A DNA stretch of 64,000 bases from CAWKAV01 sp963847735 (GTDB lineage: Bacteria > Desulfobacterota > Desulfuromonadia > Desulfuromonadales > BM103): the NCBI GenBank assembly GCA_963847735.1, contig CAWKAV010000017.1, positions 55,809 through 119,808 on the forward strand. Reading direction: 5' to 3'. Below the pieces are notes generated by a model. It had not been told where the DNA came from and did no database searches. It saw nothing but the letters and a program-made list of their open reading frames with translations. Below, piece after piece: positions 8,929 through 17,030 of this stretch (position 1 is the stretch's first letter; each line of letters opens with the position of its first letter). Made by a program: the position numbers and the translations under genes.

Positions 8929-9852
8929 TCAGGCCCCTAATTCCCGACTTCGTTTCTCCAGCAGGTCAAGAAATGCGGCTTCAAGAATCTTGCTGTTTTT
9001 AATTGTTGCGCTAGGGAATCGATCACTGAAAAGTTTTCTGGCTTCTTTAATTTCTTTGGCCAGTAATTCCGACCAGTTGCCTTCGAGGATTCCTTCGTCA
9101 ATGCGGTCCTGATAATAAAGAGAGATGTCTGAGACAATGATTCTTGCAAATCGCTCGGCTCGTTCATGAATCGGGGCATCTGATGCCGAAACCTCATGAT
9201 CCTCTGCTTTCTGTATCTTCTCATTCACAGTGTTGATGAAATCACGAGATTGTGACACTCCTTCAGCGGGTGTCAGCTGTCCCCCTGATTTTTCCACTTC
9301 GTCTTTTTTAGAAGGGCCTGTCGCAGGAGCGGCCCCTACCAGCAACCGGTTAATCTTGATGATCAAGTCATCAGGAATATGGTGCTTTTCTATATAATCA
9401 TCTGCTCCGTAGAGAGAATTCGGGGAGCGTTTATATGCAGCCTTGTTATAAACGGAAGACAACAGGATGATTTTAACATTAGACAAACCCGGTCGACGTC
9501 TGACAGTATCGACGACCTCAAACGCATAGAGCCCCTGCAAGGCGACGTCAATAACAGCAACATGTGGTAGGGCTGCATCCATCAAGGAGAGAACCTCGGC
9601 GCCACTGTGTCCGAGAACGCCTTCAAAACCTGCGTCTTCAACAATTTTTTTGACCGTGCCGCACAATTCTGGATCGCTGTGAGCAATCATCACACGAACC
9701 ATTTTCGCGGCATTTTTGAGAGGACTGTGTGGCAATTCAACAGTGAACGGTGTACGGCATCGCGCACAACGCATGGTGACCCGTTTACCGGCCAATTTTT
9801 CACGATCCAGCCGGAAGCGGGCGGCACAGGAAGGACATCTTACAATCATCAA
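8929..9852 (-). CDS. zinc-ribbon and receiver-domain protein
   Basis: 307 residues. The N-terminus is an MJ0042-type zinc finger: C6-x2-C9 and C29-x2-C32 (CPSC and CARC). It is followed by a receiver-like domain (about 52-170) with an aspartate in AVIDVAL at the phospho-acceptor position, but the flanking acidic pair is replaced (AHSDPEL) and the lysine lies in an atypical YIEKHHIP, so phosphorylation is uncertain. The C-terminal third (about 215-307) is helical and unassigned. Similar zinc-ribbon/receiver fusions occur in deltaproteobacterial signalling proteins. It lies between cheW (9908-10426) and the HEAT-repeat gene in the operon. Confidence 0.75.
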   Translation of the reverse strand: MMIVRCPSCAARFRLDREKLAGKRVTMRCARCRTPFTVELPHSPLKNAAKMVRVMIAHSDPELCGTVKKIVEDAGFEGVLGHSGAEVLSLMDAALPHVAVIDVALQGLYAFEVVDTVRRRPGLSNVKIILLSSVYNKAAYKRSPNSLYGADDYIEKHHIPDDLIIKINRLLVGAAPATGPSKKDEVEKSGGQLTPAEGVSQSRDFINTVNEKIQKAEDHEVSASDAPIHERAERFARIIVSDISLYYQDRIDEGILEGNWSELLAKEIKEARKLFSDRFPSATIKNSKILEAAFLDLLEKRSRELGA

Positions 9853-9907
9853 AAAACCTCAAAAGGGGAGACTGGTTTTTAACGGCACAAACGTCAGACC
9901 TGACCAG

Positions 9908-10426
9908 TTATTTTTGTTCGTAGTTCAGTTTCTGCAGTTCGATTTTTTCGTCATTTGACAGAACTTTTTCCAAGTCAATCAACATGATCAGTTCATCATC
10001 GTGACGAGCAACCCCCAGGAAATAATCAGCCTGAGGGCCTTTGATAAACTGTGGCGCTGGCGCTACATCTTTCCGACCAAAACGTTTCACTTCAGTTACT
10101 TCATCGACCAGCAAGCCAATGATTTTTCCGGCAAGAGAGCAGACGACGATGCGGTTTTTACGACTCTCTGCACTGATTGGCTGGTCAAATCGCTTTCGTA
10201 GATCGGCAACGGGAACCACGGCACCACGCAAGTTAATGATACCTTCGATAAAGGATGGCGCTTTGGGAACGGGCGTCAACTTCTGTGGCCTGATGATTTC
10301 CTTGATTCTCATAATATCGAGGGCATACAGTTCCGACCCGACTTTGAAGCACGCGAGCTGGATCTCCTGACGCTGCTCTTTCCCGTCAGAAACTGCCATA
10401 TGATGTGCACCCTTAGGTAATGACAT
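9908..10426 (-). CDS. cheW: CheW adaptor, first copy
   Basis: A 172-residue CheW-fold coupling protein that links receptors to CheA. The core follows the family: LACFKVGSELYALDIMRIKEI, VPKAPSFIEGIINLRGAVVP, LRKRFD and IGLLVDEVTEV. A short charged tail follows the last strand (LQKLNYEQK). It is five bases from the receiver gene at 10432-10800 and is the shorter of two CheW-type proteins here; the other (10821-11579) carries a long N-terminal extension. Confidence 0.93.
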   Translation of the reverse strand: MSLPKGAHHMAVSDGKEQRQEIQLACFKVGSELYALDIMRIKEIIRPQKLTPVPKAPSFIEGIINLRGAVVPVADLRKRFDQPISAESRKNRIVVCSLAGKIIGLLVDEVTEVKRFGRKDVAPAPQFIKGPQADYFLGVARHDDELIMLIDLEKVLSNDEKIELQKLNYEQK

Positions 10427-10431
10427 AATAA

Positions 10432-10800
10432 TTAGTCAAGAAATCTTTGGATGGTTTCAATAACCATGGCCGACTTGAATGGTTTGGTTATATACCAGTC
10501 AGCACCGACCTGCTCGCCCCGGGCCATGTCTTCACGGCTTTTCTTGGCCGTCAGCATTATGACGGGGATGTGTTTGGTCGCATCATCCAGTTTAATGCGC
10601 CGGCAGACTTCAAAACCGTCAATTTCTGGAAGCATTATGTCAAGCAGAATCAGGTCCGGTTTGACACTGACAATAGCATCAAGGGCTGCCTGCCCGTCAC
10701 CGACACCGTGGACTTCATAGCCTTTTGAAGTCAGCAATATACTTTCAAGCTTAAGCAAACTCTCTTCATCCTCTACGATCAGGATCTTTTTCTTTATCAC
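10432..10800 (-). CDS. single-domain response regulator
   Basis: A 122-residue receiver with E10-D11, phospho-acceptor D54 in LILLDIMLP, T/S in MLTAKK and K106 in ITKP. It resembles receivers of the DNA-binding or polar-localisation type (HIPVIMLTAKKSREDMARGEQVGADWYITKPF) more than classic CheY. It stands between the two cheW genes, with 5 and 20 bases to its neighbours. It is one of six receiver domains in the cluster that may compete for phosphate from the single CheA. Confidence 0.88.
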   Translation of the reverse strand: MIKKKILIVEDEESLLKLESILLTSKGYEVHGVGDGQAALDAIVSVKPDLILLDIMLPEIDGFEVCRRIKLDDATKHIPVIMLTAKKSREDMARGEQVGADWYITKPFKSAMVIETIQRFLD

Positions 10801-10820
10801 GGCGCACTCCTTTTAAAGTG

Positions 10821-11579
10821 TCAACTTAACCCAACGTCCATAACTCTCTGCAGATTCAGTAAAATGATCATGCGTCCCTGGCAGCGACCGATCGCGTCAA
10901 TCAACTCGCGACCCAGCCCGGCAAGCACTCCTGGCGGTGGCTCCAGTTCCTCGATGACAAGGTCGACAACCTGATTAATACTGTCAACCAGCAAGCCGGC
11001 TGTGATGTCATGAAAATGACACACAACCACGCGTGAACTTGGCATCAGTTCCGATTTACCAAGGTTAAGCCGCTGTCTCAGGTCAAAAACAGGCACAATA
11101 ACACCGCGTAACGAGATGATCCCGAGAATATACGCGGGGACCCTGGGAACGGCAGTAAATTCCCTTACCTTGATTATCTCGTTAATCTGTGTGATGTCCA
11201 GCGCATATTCTTCATCACTGAGATTAAATGTAAGGTACTGTCGGCTGGACTGAGACTGAATTTCACCCTGTTGTTCGGAGCCATCCGCAAAAGAAAACGC
11301 ACAATCCTCAATCGCAGAAAACAGCCGATCCAGCCCATCAGAAGCTTTCTGATTTGCAATGACACCTTTCTCAAGGAGAGTTAAAGATTTCTCCTCTGCA
11401 ACCTCAGTTGCCTTGCCCTGTGTTTGCTCCTTATGTGATGCCTGTGTTTGCTCCTCATGTGATACATGAGTTTGCTCCACAGCCGATTTTCGTGCAGAAT
11501 CTCGCTGTGACCCGTCTGGGGGTTTTTGAGCTTTTGCTTTTTTGCGTATCTCGGCGATATCCATAGTTATTGTCCGCAA
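10821..11579 (-). CDS. CheW-like adaptor with repetitive N-terminal extension
   Basis: 252 residues. The C-terminal 150 residues are a CheW domain (YLTFNLSDEEYALDITQINEI, VPRVPAYILGIISLRGVIVP, AGLLVDSINQVVD). The first 100 residues are not conserved CheW: they are charged and contain an imperfect repeat (EQTHVSHE, EQTQASHK, EQTQGKAT) coded by a 24-base tandem repeat at 11418-11480. The tail probably acts as a flexible linker or docking arm. Two adaptors for one CheA suggest different partners. It lies 34 bases after the ATPase gene. Confidence 0.88.
   Translation of the reverse strand: MRTITMDIAEIRKKAKAQKPPDGSQRDSARKSAVEQTHVSHEEQTQASHKEQTQGKATEVAEEKSLTLLEKGVIANQKASDGLDRLFSAIEDCAFSFADGSEQQGEIQSQSSRQYLTFNLSDEEYALDITQINEIIKVREFTAVPRVPAYILGIISLRGVIVPVFDLRQRLNLGKSELMPSSRVVVCHFHDITAGLLVDSINQVVDLVIEELEPPPGVLAGLGRELIDAIGRCQGRMIILLNLQRVMDVGLS
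11418..11480. repeat. 24-base tandem repeat, about 2.6 copies
   Basis: Units start at 11418, 11442 and 11466 and share the core tgtttgctcc-atgtgat. They encode the octapeptide repeat in the linker of the second CheW protein. The repeat length is a multiple of three, so copy-number change would keep the reading frame. Confidence 0.8.
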
Positions 11580-11613
11580 ATTAGTGTCTGGCCGAAAACT
11601 CCGGATTGCCGAG

Positions 11614-12426
11614 TCAGCTCAGTGAGTTATTATCAAATTCCAGCATCACTGCATCCATAACCGCTTTTTCAACTCTGTCATTTCCTCGGCCAAAACATTC
11701 GAGCAGGGCCAGTGAGGCCACATGATTAATGATGCGTGGCGTTCCCGACGAATATGCGTAGATCATTTCAACGGCATCAGAGCTGAACAAACCTGGCTGT
11801 CCTCCGGCTTTGGCTATTCTGAAATCGAGATACTCACTCGTCTCTTCAAGATTGAGCGGTTTCAAATCATATTGCATGCCGATCCGCTGTCTTAACGGTT
11901 CATAAGCACGATGTCTGAGGCGCTGCTTCAACTCAGGCTGTCCCATGAGTACAATGCTGATCAGGTTGCGATCATCCAGTTGGAAATTAGTCAGCAGCCT
12001 GATTTCGTCAAAGGTCTCCTTGTGCGGCACCAGTTGCGCCTCATCGATAACAACGACCGGCGTTATGCCCTTTTCATAATACTCAAAGAGTATCCGGCCT
12101 ATCTGTTCCAGCAGATCCACCTTGAAATGGGCCGGCTCGATTTCACCGAGATGTTTCGCCAAACTCTTCAAAAATTCCAACGGTGTCAAACGCGGGTTTA
12201 TCAAACAGACAACTTTGAAGCTGTCGTCTAGAGTATCCATCAAGGCACGCGACAGGGTCGTCTTGCCACAACCAATTTCACCGGTCAGAAGAACAAGATC
12301 GCGTTCCTCGACCGCATACTGCATGCGTGCCAGCGCTTCACGATGGCCACGACTTAAGAAAAGGAACCGGGGATCCGGAGTCTTACTGAACGGTCTCTCA
12401 TTCAGCCCAAAATATGCCTCATACAT
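11614..12426 (-). CDS. ExeA/GspA-like AAA ATPase
   Basis: About 270 residues of the ExeA/GspA (MSHA-ExeE) AAA family. It opens with the family signature MYEAYFGLNERPFSKTPDP, has a Walker A GEIGCGKTT, a Walker B VVVIDEAQ and a sensor region ISIVLMGQPEL. No transmembrane segment or peptidoglycan-binding domain follows, so this is only the ATPase part. A GTG start at 12444 is possible, but the ATG at 12426 gives the family's normal N-terminus and a smaller overlap (8 bases) with cheA. Its place between cheA and cheW is unusual for this family, which more often serves type II secretion or pili; it may couple the chemosensory array to a surface machine or to cell positioning, which is inference. 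Confidence 0.82.
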   Translation of the reverse strand: MYEAYFGLNERPFSKTPDPRFLFLSRGHREALARMQYAVEERDLVLLTGEIGCGKTTLSRALMDTLDDSFKVVCLINPRLTPLEFLKSLAKHLGEIEPAHFKVDLLEQIGRILFEYYEKGITPVVVIDEAQLVPHKETFDEIRLLTNFQLDDRNLISIVLMGQPELKQRLRHRAYEPLRQRIGMQYDLKPLNLEETSEYLDFRIAKAGGQPGLFSSDAVEMIYAYSSGTPRIINHVASLALLECFGRGNDRVEKAVMDAVMLEFDNNSLS

Positions 12427-14485
12427 TGAGTGAAGACTCACCACGCAGCGCTTCGCTCATTAACCCGGCAACATCCAGAACCAGAATGGTTTTTTGATTA
12501 CCCAATTCAGCCGCACCGGCAACCCCTTTGACAAAAGACAGGGCCTTGCCAAGGGACTTGATAACAACATCCTGTTGACCGAGAAGTTCGTCAACCACAA
12601 ATCCCATACGTTTTTCTGCCAGTCCGACGATGACCACAAAGAGCCGACGGTTATCATCATCAACCGGAGCTTTTGAAGAAAAAACCCGATCAAGACGCAG
12701 CAACGGCACGGTGCTTTTTCTCAATTCGAGGACTTCCATCTTTTCGACGGAATGGATAGTGTCAGCATCGATCATCAATGTCTCAAGCACAGAGTTGATT
12801 GGAACAGCATAGGTTATCTCGCCAACCTGCACGATCAAGGCCTTGATGATTGCCAGGGTGATCGGCAGAGTGATAATCATGCTGGTGCCCTGTCCCGGCA
12901 TGCTCCTGACCTCTATCATTCCGGAAAGGGCCGTTATGTTGTTTTTGACAACATCCATACCGACCCCGCGTCCCGAGAAATCACTGACTTCATCACGAGT
13001 GGAAAACCCCGGCATAAAGAGCAAGTCAAAGGTCTCCTCCTCAGTCAGGGCCTGAGTCGCAGAGATCAGGCCTTTTTCAATCGCCTTGCGACGCACCTTG
13101 TCACGGTTGATACCCCGGCCATCATCATGGACTTCAATAACGACATGATTCCCTTTCTGCGAAGACCAGAGCTGAATCAAGCCTTTCTCCTGTTTGCCTG
13201 CAGCACGACGATCTTCTGGAGATTCCAGCCCATGATCAATTGCATTTCGGATGATGTGCATGAGCGGATCGGAAACATCTTCTATGATCAGTTTGTCAAG
13301 TTCGGTGTCCGCACCACGGATATCAAGATCAACCTTCTTGCCCTGTTCATTGGATATCCGTCGTACAATACGGATCATTTTTTCAAACAGTTGACCAACC
13401 GGGACCATACGTACGTCCATAACGCCCTTTTGCAACTCATGCAGGCGTCGTTCCAGAACCCTTGTGGCTTTGCTTAACTCTGCAACCAACTCTTTTTCCC
13501 CGGTTCCTTTCAATCGGTCGCTTATGTTGGCAATGGCTCCTTTAGAAAGGACCAGCTCGCCAACGATATTCATCAGCAGATCAAGTTTATCAATATCGAC
13601 TCTGACTGTGCGACTGATCGATCGCAATGAACTGCCGCCATCTGCATCATCAAGCGCAGTTGGCAAACCGGGAACTGTCGCATTAACTTCCACCGCTGCA
13701 GGCTCTTCAAGAACAGAGTCATCCCGGTCAGGTCCGTCGACGACATTACCGTAAGTGTGAATGTCGTGGTTGTCACGCCCCAACAACAAGCCGATGTCAA
13801 TCTTGTCGAGATCGCTGCCGAAAAGAATTTGGAATGCAATCCGCTCGCCGATAGCGCCAATCGATGGCAACGTACTGATGACCTCGCCATGCTGTTTAAG
13901 TTGCTGGGTTATTTCGGCAAGCTCCTGATCAAAACTGGACAGGTCAAAATCCATACGCAGTAGATGGAGGCAGCGCTTTTTGCGAATATTCTCGTAAAGA
14001 CGGTGTTCTTCATATTCGGTTAGCACGTTCAGAATGGAAGGATCAATATCCAGGCCAGCCAGTGGATCTTCTGCAGCCTGTTTGTCCTCACCGGCCACCT
14101 TGCTGATCTGTGCCAGAATCGGGTTGAGGTCGAGAGAGAACTTCTCGTCGTTGCTTTTGCCGTCAATCAGCTTGATGAGTATATCAAGTGAGCTAAACAG
14201 GGTGTCGACCAGATATTGATTAAAAGGGATCTTGCCAAGACGCAGTCCATCGAGCAGGCTCTCCATGGAATGAGAGATTTTCGACAGATCGTCAAAGCCG
14301 AACATGCCGGCCAGGCCCTTGATTGAATGAGCTCCCCGGAAGATGCCGTTGAGGACATCAGGATCACAATCACCGGAATCGAGGGAATCAGCTAACTTGA
14401 CCAGATCAAAATTAATTGATCCGATAATTTCCTCAGTTTCGCTGATAAAATCCTTGAGGGCCTGTGTTGAACTCGTATCAGACAC
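12419..14485 (-). CDS. cheA: chemotaxis histidine kinase CheA
   Basis: 688 residues, the only histidine kinase of the cluster. Domain order: Hpt (1-115) with phospho-accepting H53 in AHSIKGLAG; a central region around 150-235 that may be a P2-type docking domain; dimerisation helices (295-365, MNIVGELVLSKGAI); HATPase with N-box LMHIIRNAIDHGLE, G1 DDGRGIN and G2 GRGVGMDVVK; and a C-terminal CheW-like domain (535-675). All kinase motifs are intact. The stop overlaps the ATPase gene, and cheY (14595-15011) lies 109 bases upstream. Without a linked receptor gene, the input is unknown. Confidence 0.96.
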   Translation of the reverse strand: MSDTSSTQALKDFISETEEIIGSINFDLVKLADSLDSGDCDPDVLNGIFRGAHSIKGLAGMFGFDDLSKISHSMESLLDGLRLGKIPFNQYLVDTLFSSLDILIKLIDGKSNDEKFSLDLNPILAQISKVAGEDKQAAEDPLAGLDIDPSILNVLTEYEEHRLYENIRKKRCLHLLRMDFDLSSFDQELAEITQQLKQHGEVISTLPSIGAIGERIAFQILFGSDLDKIDIGLLLGRDNHDIHTYGNVVDGPDRDDSVLEEPAAVEVNATVPGLPTALDDADGGSSLRSISRTVRVDIDKLDLLMNIVGELVLSKGAIANISDRLKGTGEKELVAELSKATRVLERRLHELQKGVMDVRMVPVGQLFEKMIRIVRRISNEQGKKVDLDIRGADTELDKLIIEDVSDPLMHIIRNAIDHGLESPEDRRAAGKQEKGLIQLWSSQKGNHVVIEVHDDGRGINRDKVRRKAIEKGLISATQALTEEETFDLLFMPGFSTRDEVSDFSGRGVGMDVVKNNITALSGMIEVRSMPGQGTSMIITLPITLAIIKALIVQVGEITYAVPINSVLETLMIDADTIHSVEKMEVLELRKSTVPLLRLDRVFSSKAPVDDDNRRLFVVIVGLAEKRMGFVVDELLGQQDVVIKSLGKALSFVKGVAGAAELGNQKTILVLDVAGLMSEALRGESSLNV

Positions 14486-14594
14486 AACTGTCTCCGTCTC
14501 AGTGGCGGGCTTGTCGAACGTTGCTAGAGGTTACAGCATCACTACCAGTCTAAACACAAAAAGACCAATGACTCACTGCGGTTCTTATGGTCAC

Positions 14595-15011
14595 TCACTT
14601 CCCCAGATACTCTCGGATCAGCTGTTGCAGCTGTTCAGGGGCAAACGGTTTGACAAGGTAGGCATTGGCGCCGAGAGACATGCCCTTTTCGCGATCACGC
14701 TCACTCCCCTCGGTGCTAATAATAAAGAGCGGGGTGTCGCGATAATTTTCGTTATTGCGAATGAAGTTGACCAACTCAAGACCATTGATATCCGGCATGT
14801 TAATATCGGTAATGATCAGATCAACCTTTTCACGGGGCAGGATTCGTAAAGCTTCAAAACCATTGGCCGCCTCTACGGTCACATAATCACCCATCGCCGC
14901 GATCGTCGATACAATCAACGAGCGCATGGTCAACGAGTCCTCAGCTATCAGAATTTTCTTACTCACTGCAGCCGACTCCTTAGACATCTGGACATTTTCA
15001 CGCCTTGACAC
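14595..15011 (-). CDS. cheY: CheY-type response regulator
   Basis: 138 residues as called, or 130 if the second ATG (MSKESAAV) is used. Receiver residues are complete: E24-D25, phospho-acceptor D69 in LIITDINMP, the conserved ISTEG and K121 in LVKP. It is placed just upstream of cheA, the usual position for the cognate CheY. The similarity to the receiver at 3566-3940 suggests the two are paralogues at the two ends of the operon. Confidence 0.9.
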   Translation of the reverse strand: MSRRENVQMSKESAAVSKKILIAEDSLTMRSLIVSTIAAMGDYVTVEAANGFEALRILPREKVDLIITDINMPDINGLELVNFIRNNENYRDTPLFIISTEGSERDREKGMSLGANAYLVKPFAPEQLQQLIREYLGK

Positions 15012-15042
15012 TTAATCTGGCACATTAGTAACAAAGCAAACA

Positions 15043-16758
15043 CTAGACAGCGCTGCGATGACTCATTATGCGACGCTCGAGCAGAGCTTTTTCCATTGCC
15101 AGGCCTGCTTGAGAAAGGAAAATTTCCAGAGACTCCGTATCGCCAATCGGTTTTTTATCGGGAAGGTTGTCACCATAGAGAACTGCGACCACCCGCCCCT
15201 CACTAATCAGGGGGCCGACAAAAACTTCTGCAGGTTTATTGCCGCCCATCTGGTTGAACAGATAGTCATTCCAATCGGTTTTCCCCGGTATACCTTGATA
15301 AGGAGAAAAGGAATGCAGTGCCTCGGCAAAAACGTGCTCTCCTGTTTTTGGCAGCCTGGTGTTGCGCACCCTGGCATCGGCGGACTCACCCTCCAGTTCA
15401 ATGCCGAACTGGCCCAGGCCGACAATTTCATTTTCCTTAACCAGGAGGACAACGGCTCGATTCATCAATTCACTGGCAAAACGCAGAATCAACAGGATAA
15501 TGCCACCACCAAGGGAAGGATTGTTCAACTCCTGCAACATGCCACGCAGCAGATGCAAGCCCGGAGTCTGCTGCAGAACTGGCGGCGAGACACTGCTTAC
15601 CGTCTCTCCCATTTCCTTGAGAAGTTCCGCACCAATATTGTACAACCCCTCCTTGACGTCAGCCTTGTCAGAGGGCCGACCACCGAACGCGACCAGCGAA
15701 TCAACCAGAGCAATCAGGGCCTCATGACCGTGAGCACCTAGAACATCACTCTTCTTCGGTTTTGACAAAAGCGTTGTAATGCCGAATTTGCGCACGCTTT
15801 TTTCCGCCTCCTGATTCGGGTGATCAGACATCACCATAACCTTAAAATCAGGGTATTTACAGCGCACTTCCTCAAGCAGTTCCAAACCGCCAAGGACTCC
15901 GCTGCCATCACGACGTGGCATAATCAAATCTATGACCAAAGTTGTCAATTTTGGATCGGCAGTCCCCACAGCTTCGATAAAAGAATGATAATTGGTAAAC
16001 ACGTGAACCTGTGCCTTGCGATCCCGTAGCAAAGCTGTAATCTGCTCTGCGGTATTGGGATCATCGTCAACCACAATAAACCTGTGGACCGGCAACTTTT
16101 CCCGGGCGACCAGACCCGACTGAGTTTGTTCAGATCCTGTCGGGGCGACCTCCGTTCCTGCGCCGACCGTCTCACCTCTGGCTTCAGCCATAAGTTGATC
16201 GACATTGACCAGCGATTCGCCCTGTTCATCAATCTCTTCACCCCGGTGACGTCTCTCATCGAGAAGACGACTGCCCTCCATCGCCAACCACTGCGGGCTG
16301 AGACCCTGCTCAAGCATGAACTGCAGGGGATCGAGGTTAGTGTCTGCCAGTTCACCCGGCTCGCCCAGTTCAAAAGAAAAAGAGCCCTCATCCCAGCTGA
16401 AGAAGCTGTAAATGATTTTTTCAACCTGTTCACGCACAGCCACTTCAATCGTCTCACGATCAACACCGAAGTCGCTGACCAGGATGTCGCCTATGCGGCG
16501 ACCATCAGCCTTTTCCTGCTGGATGACGAAAGCCTTTTTCAGAGTTTTCATGTCAGCCATGTTAGCGCGCAGGACGATGTCTCCCAGGTTCTCTGGAAAC
16601 GTCGATGCAGATGCACGCGTAACCTGACCGTCATGAAACACCACCCGCCCATCCCGGCCACGGCTATCCAACTTCAGCACACCGGATTTGCGGCTCAAGC
16701 TGACGATCTGCAGGATTTCTCCGAGACCGAGATCTTCAAGGCTACCAACGAGACTCAT
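15043..16758 (-). CDS. DUF4388 (PATAN)-receiver-GAF-like protein
   Basis: 571 residues, first gene of the chemosensory operon. Residues 1-155 are a DUF4388/PATAN module (MSLVGSLEDLGLGEILQIVS, GRVVFHDGQVTRAS, IGDILVSDFGV). After a charged linker comes a receiver (225-345) with D231-D232 and phospho-acceptor D277 in LVIDLIMPRRDG. The last 170 residues look GAF-like (NRAVVLLVKENEIVGLGQFG, FVGPLISEGRVVAVLYGDN). DUF4388 proteins are frequent in deltaproteobacterial and myxobacterial signalling and gliding systems. With no catalytic output it probably relays CheA phosphate to a protein partner. Confidence 0.85.
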   Translation of the reverse strand: MSLVGSLEDLGLGEILQIVSLSRKSGVLKLDSRGRDGRVVFHDGQVTRASASTFPENLGDIVLRANMADMKTLKKAFVIQQEKADGRRIGDILVSDFGVDRETIEVAVREQVEKIIYSFFSWDEGSFSFELGEPGELADTNLDPLQFMLEQGLSPQWLAMEGSRLLDERRHRGEEIDEQGESLVNVDQLMAEARGETVGAGTEVAPTGSEQTQSGLVAREKLPVHRFIVVDDDPNTAEQITALLRDRKAQVHVFTNYHSFIEAVGTADPKLTTLVIDLIMPRRDGSGVLGGLELLEEVRCKYPDFKVMVMSDHPNQEAEKSVRKFGITTLLSKPKKSDVLGAHGHEALIALVDSLVAFGGRPSDKADVKEGLYNIGAELLKEMGETVSSVSPPVLQQTPGLHLLRGMLQELNNPSLGGGIILLILRFASELMNRAVVLLVKENEIVGLGQFGIELEGESADARVRNTRLPKTGEHVFAEALHSFSPYQGIPGKTDWNDYLFNQMGGNKPAEVFVGPLISEGRVVAVLYGDNLPDKKPIGDTESLEIFLSQAGLAMEKALLERRIMSHRSAV

Positions 16759-17030
16759 AAATTCTTCGCAAAACCATCTTCGATAAAGTTACACAACAGC
16801 ACGTAACAAGTGGAAATTAAATAGGAATAACTATACTTCAATGAAGGCCGCCAAGTAAAGCAGGTTTTCCGATAAGAACCGATGCCGGAATTCGGGAAAA
16901 CACCTCGATCGTTGCCCGGCGCGTCGCAAGCACATAATGTGTCAACAGGAAGAAAAACTACTATATTTTTCGTCCTTAGAGGGCGCGTCTATACAATCCG
17001 AAAAATGTCAACCACTCCTCGCAGAAAGCA
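16759..17030 (-). promoter_or_regulatory. upstream region of the chemosensory operon, candidate sigma-70 promoter
   Basis: This 272-base gap between der and the first chemosensory gene holds no ORF. On the minus strand, TTTACT (complement of 16854-16859) and TATAGT (complement of 16830-16835) are separated by 18 bases and could form a sigma-70 promoter about 70 bases before the start codon. No sigma-28 or sigma-54 consensus was recognised. The match is modest. Confidence 0.3.
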
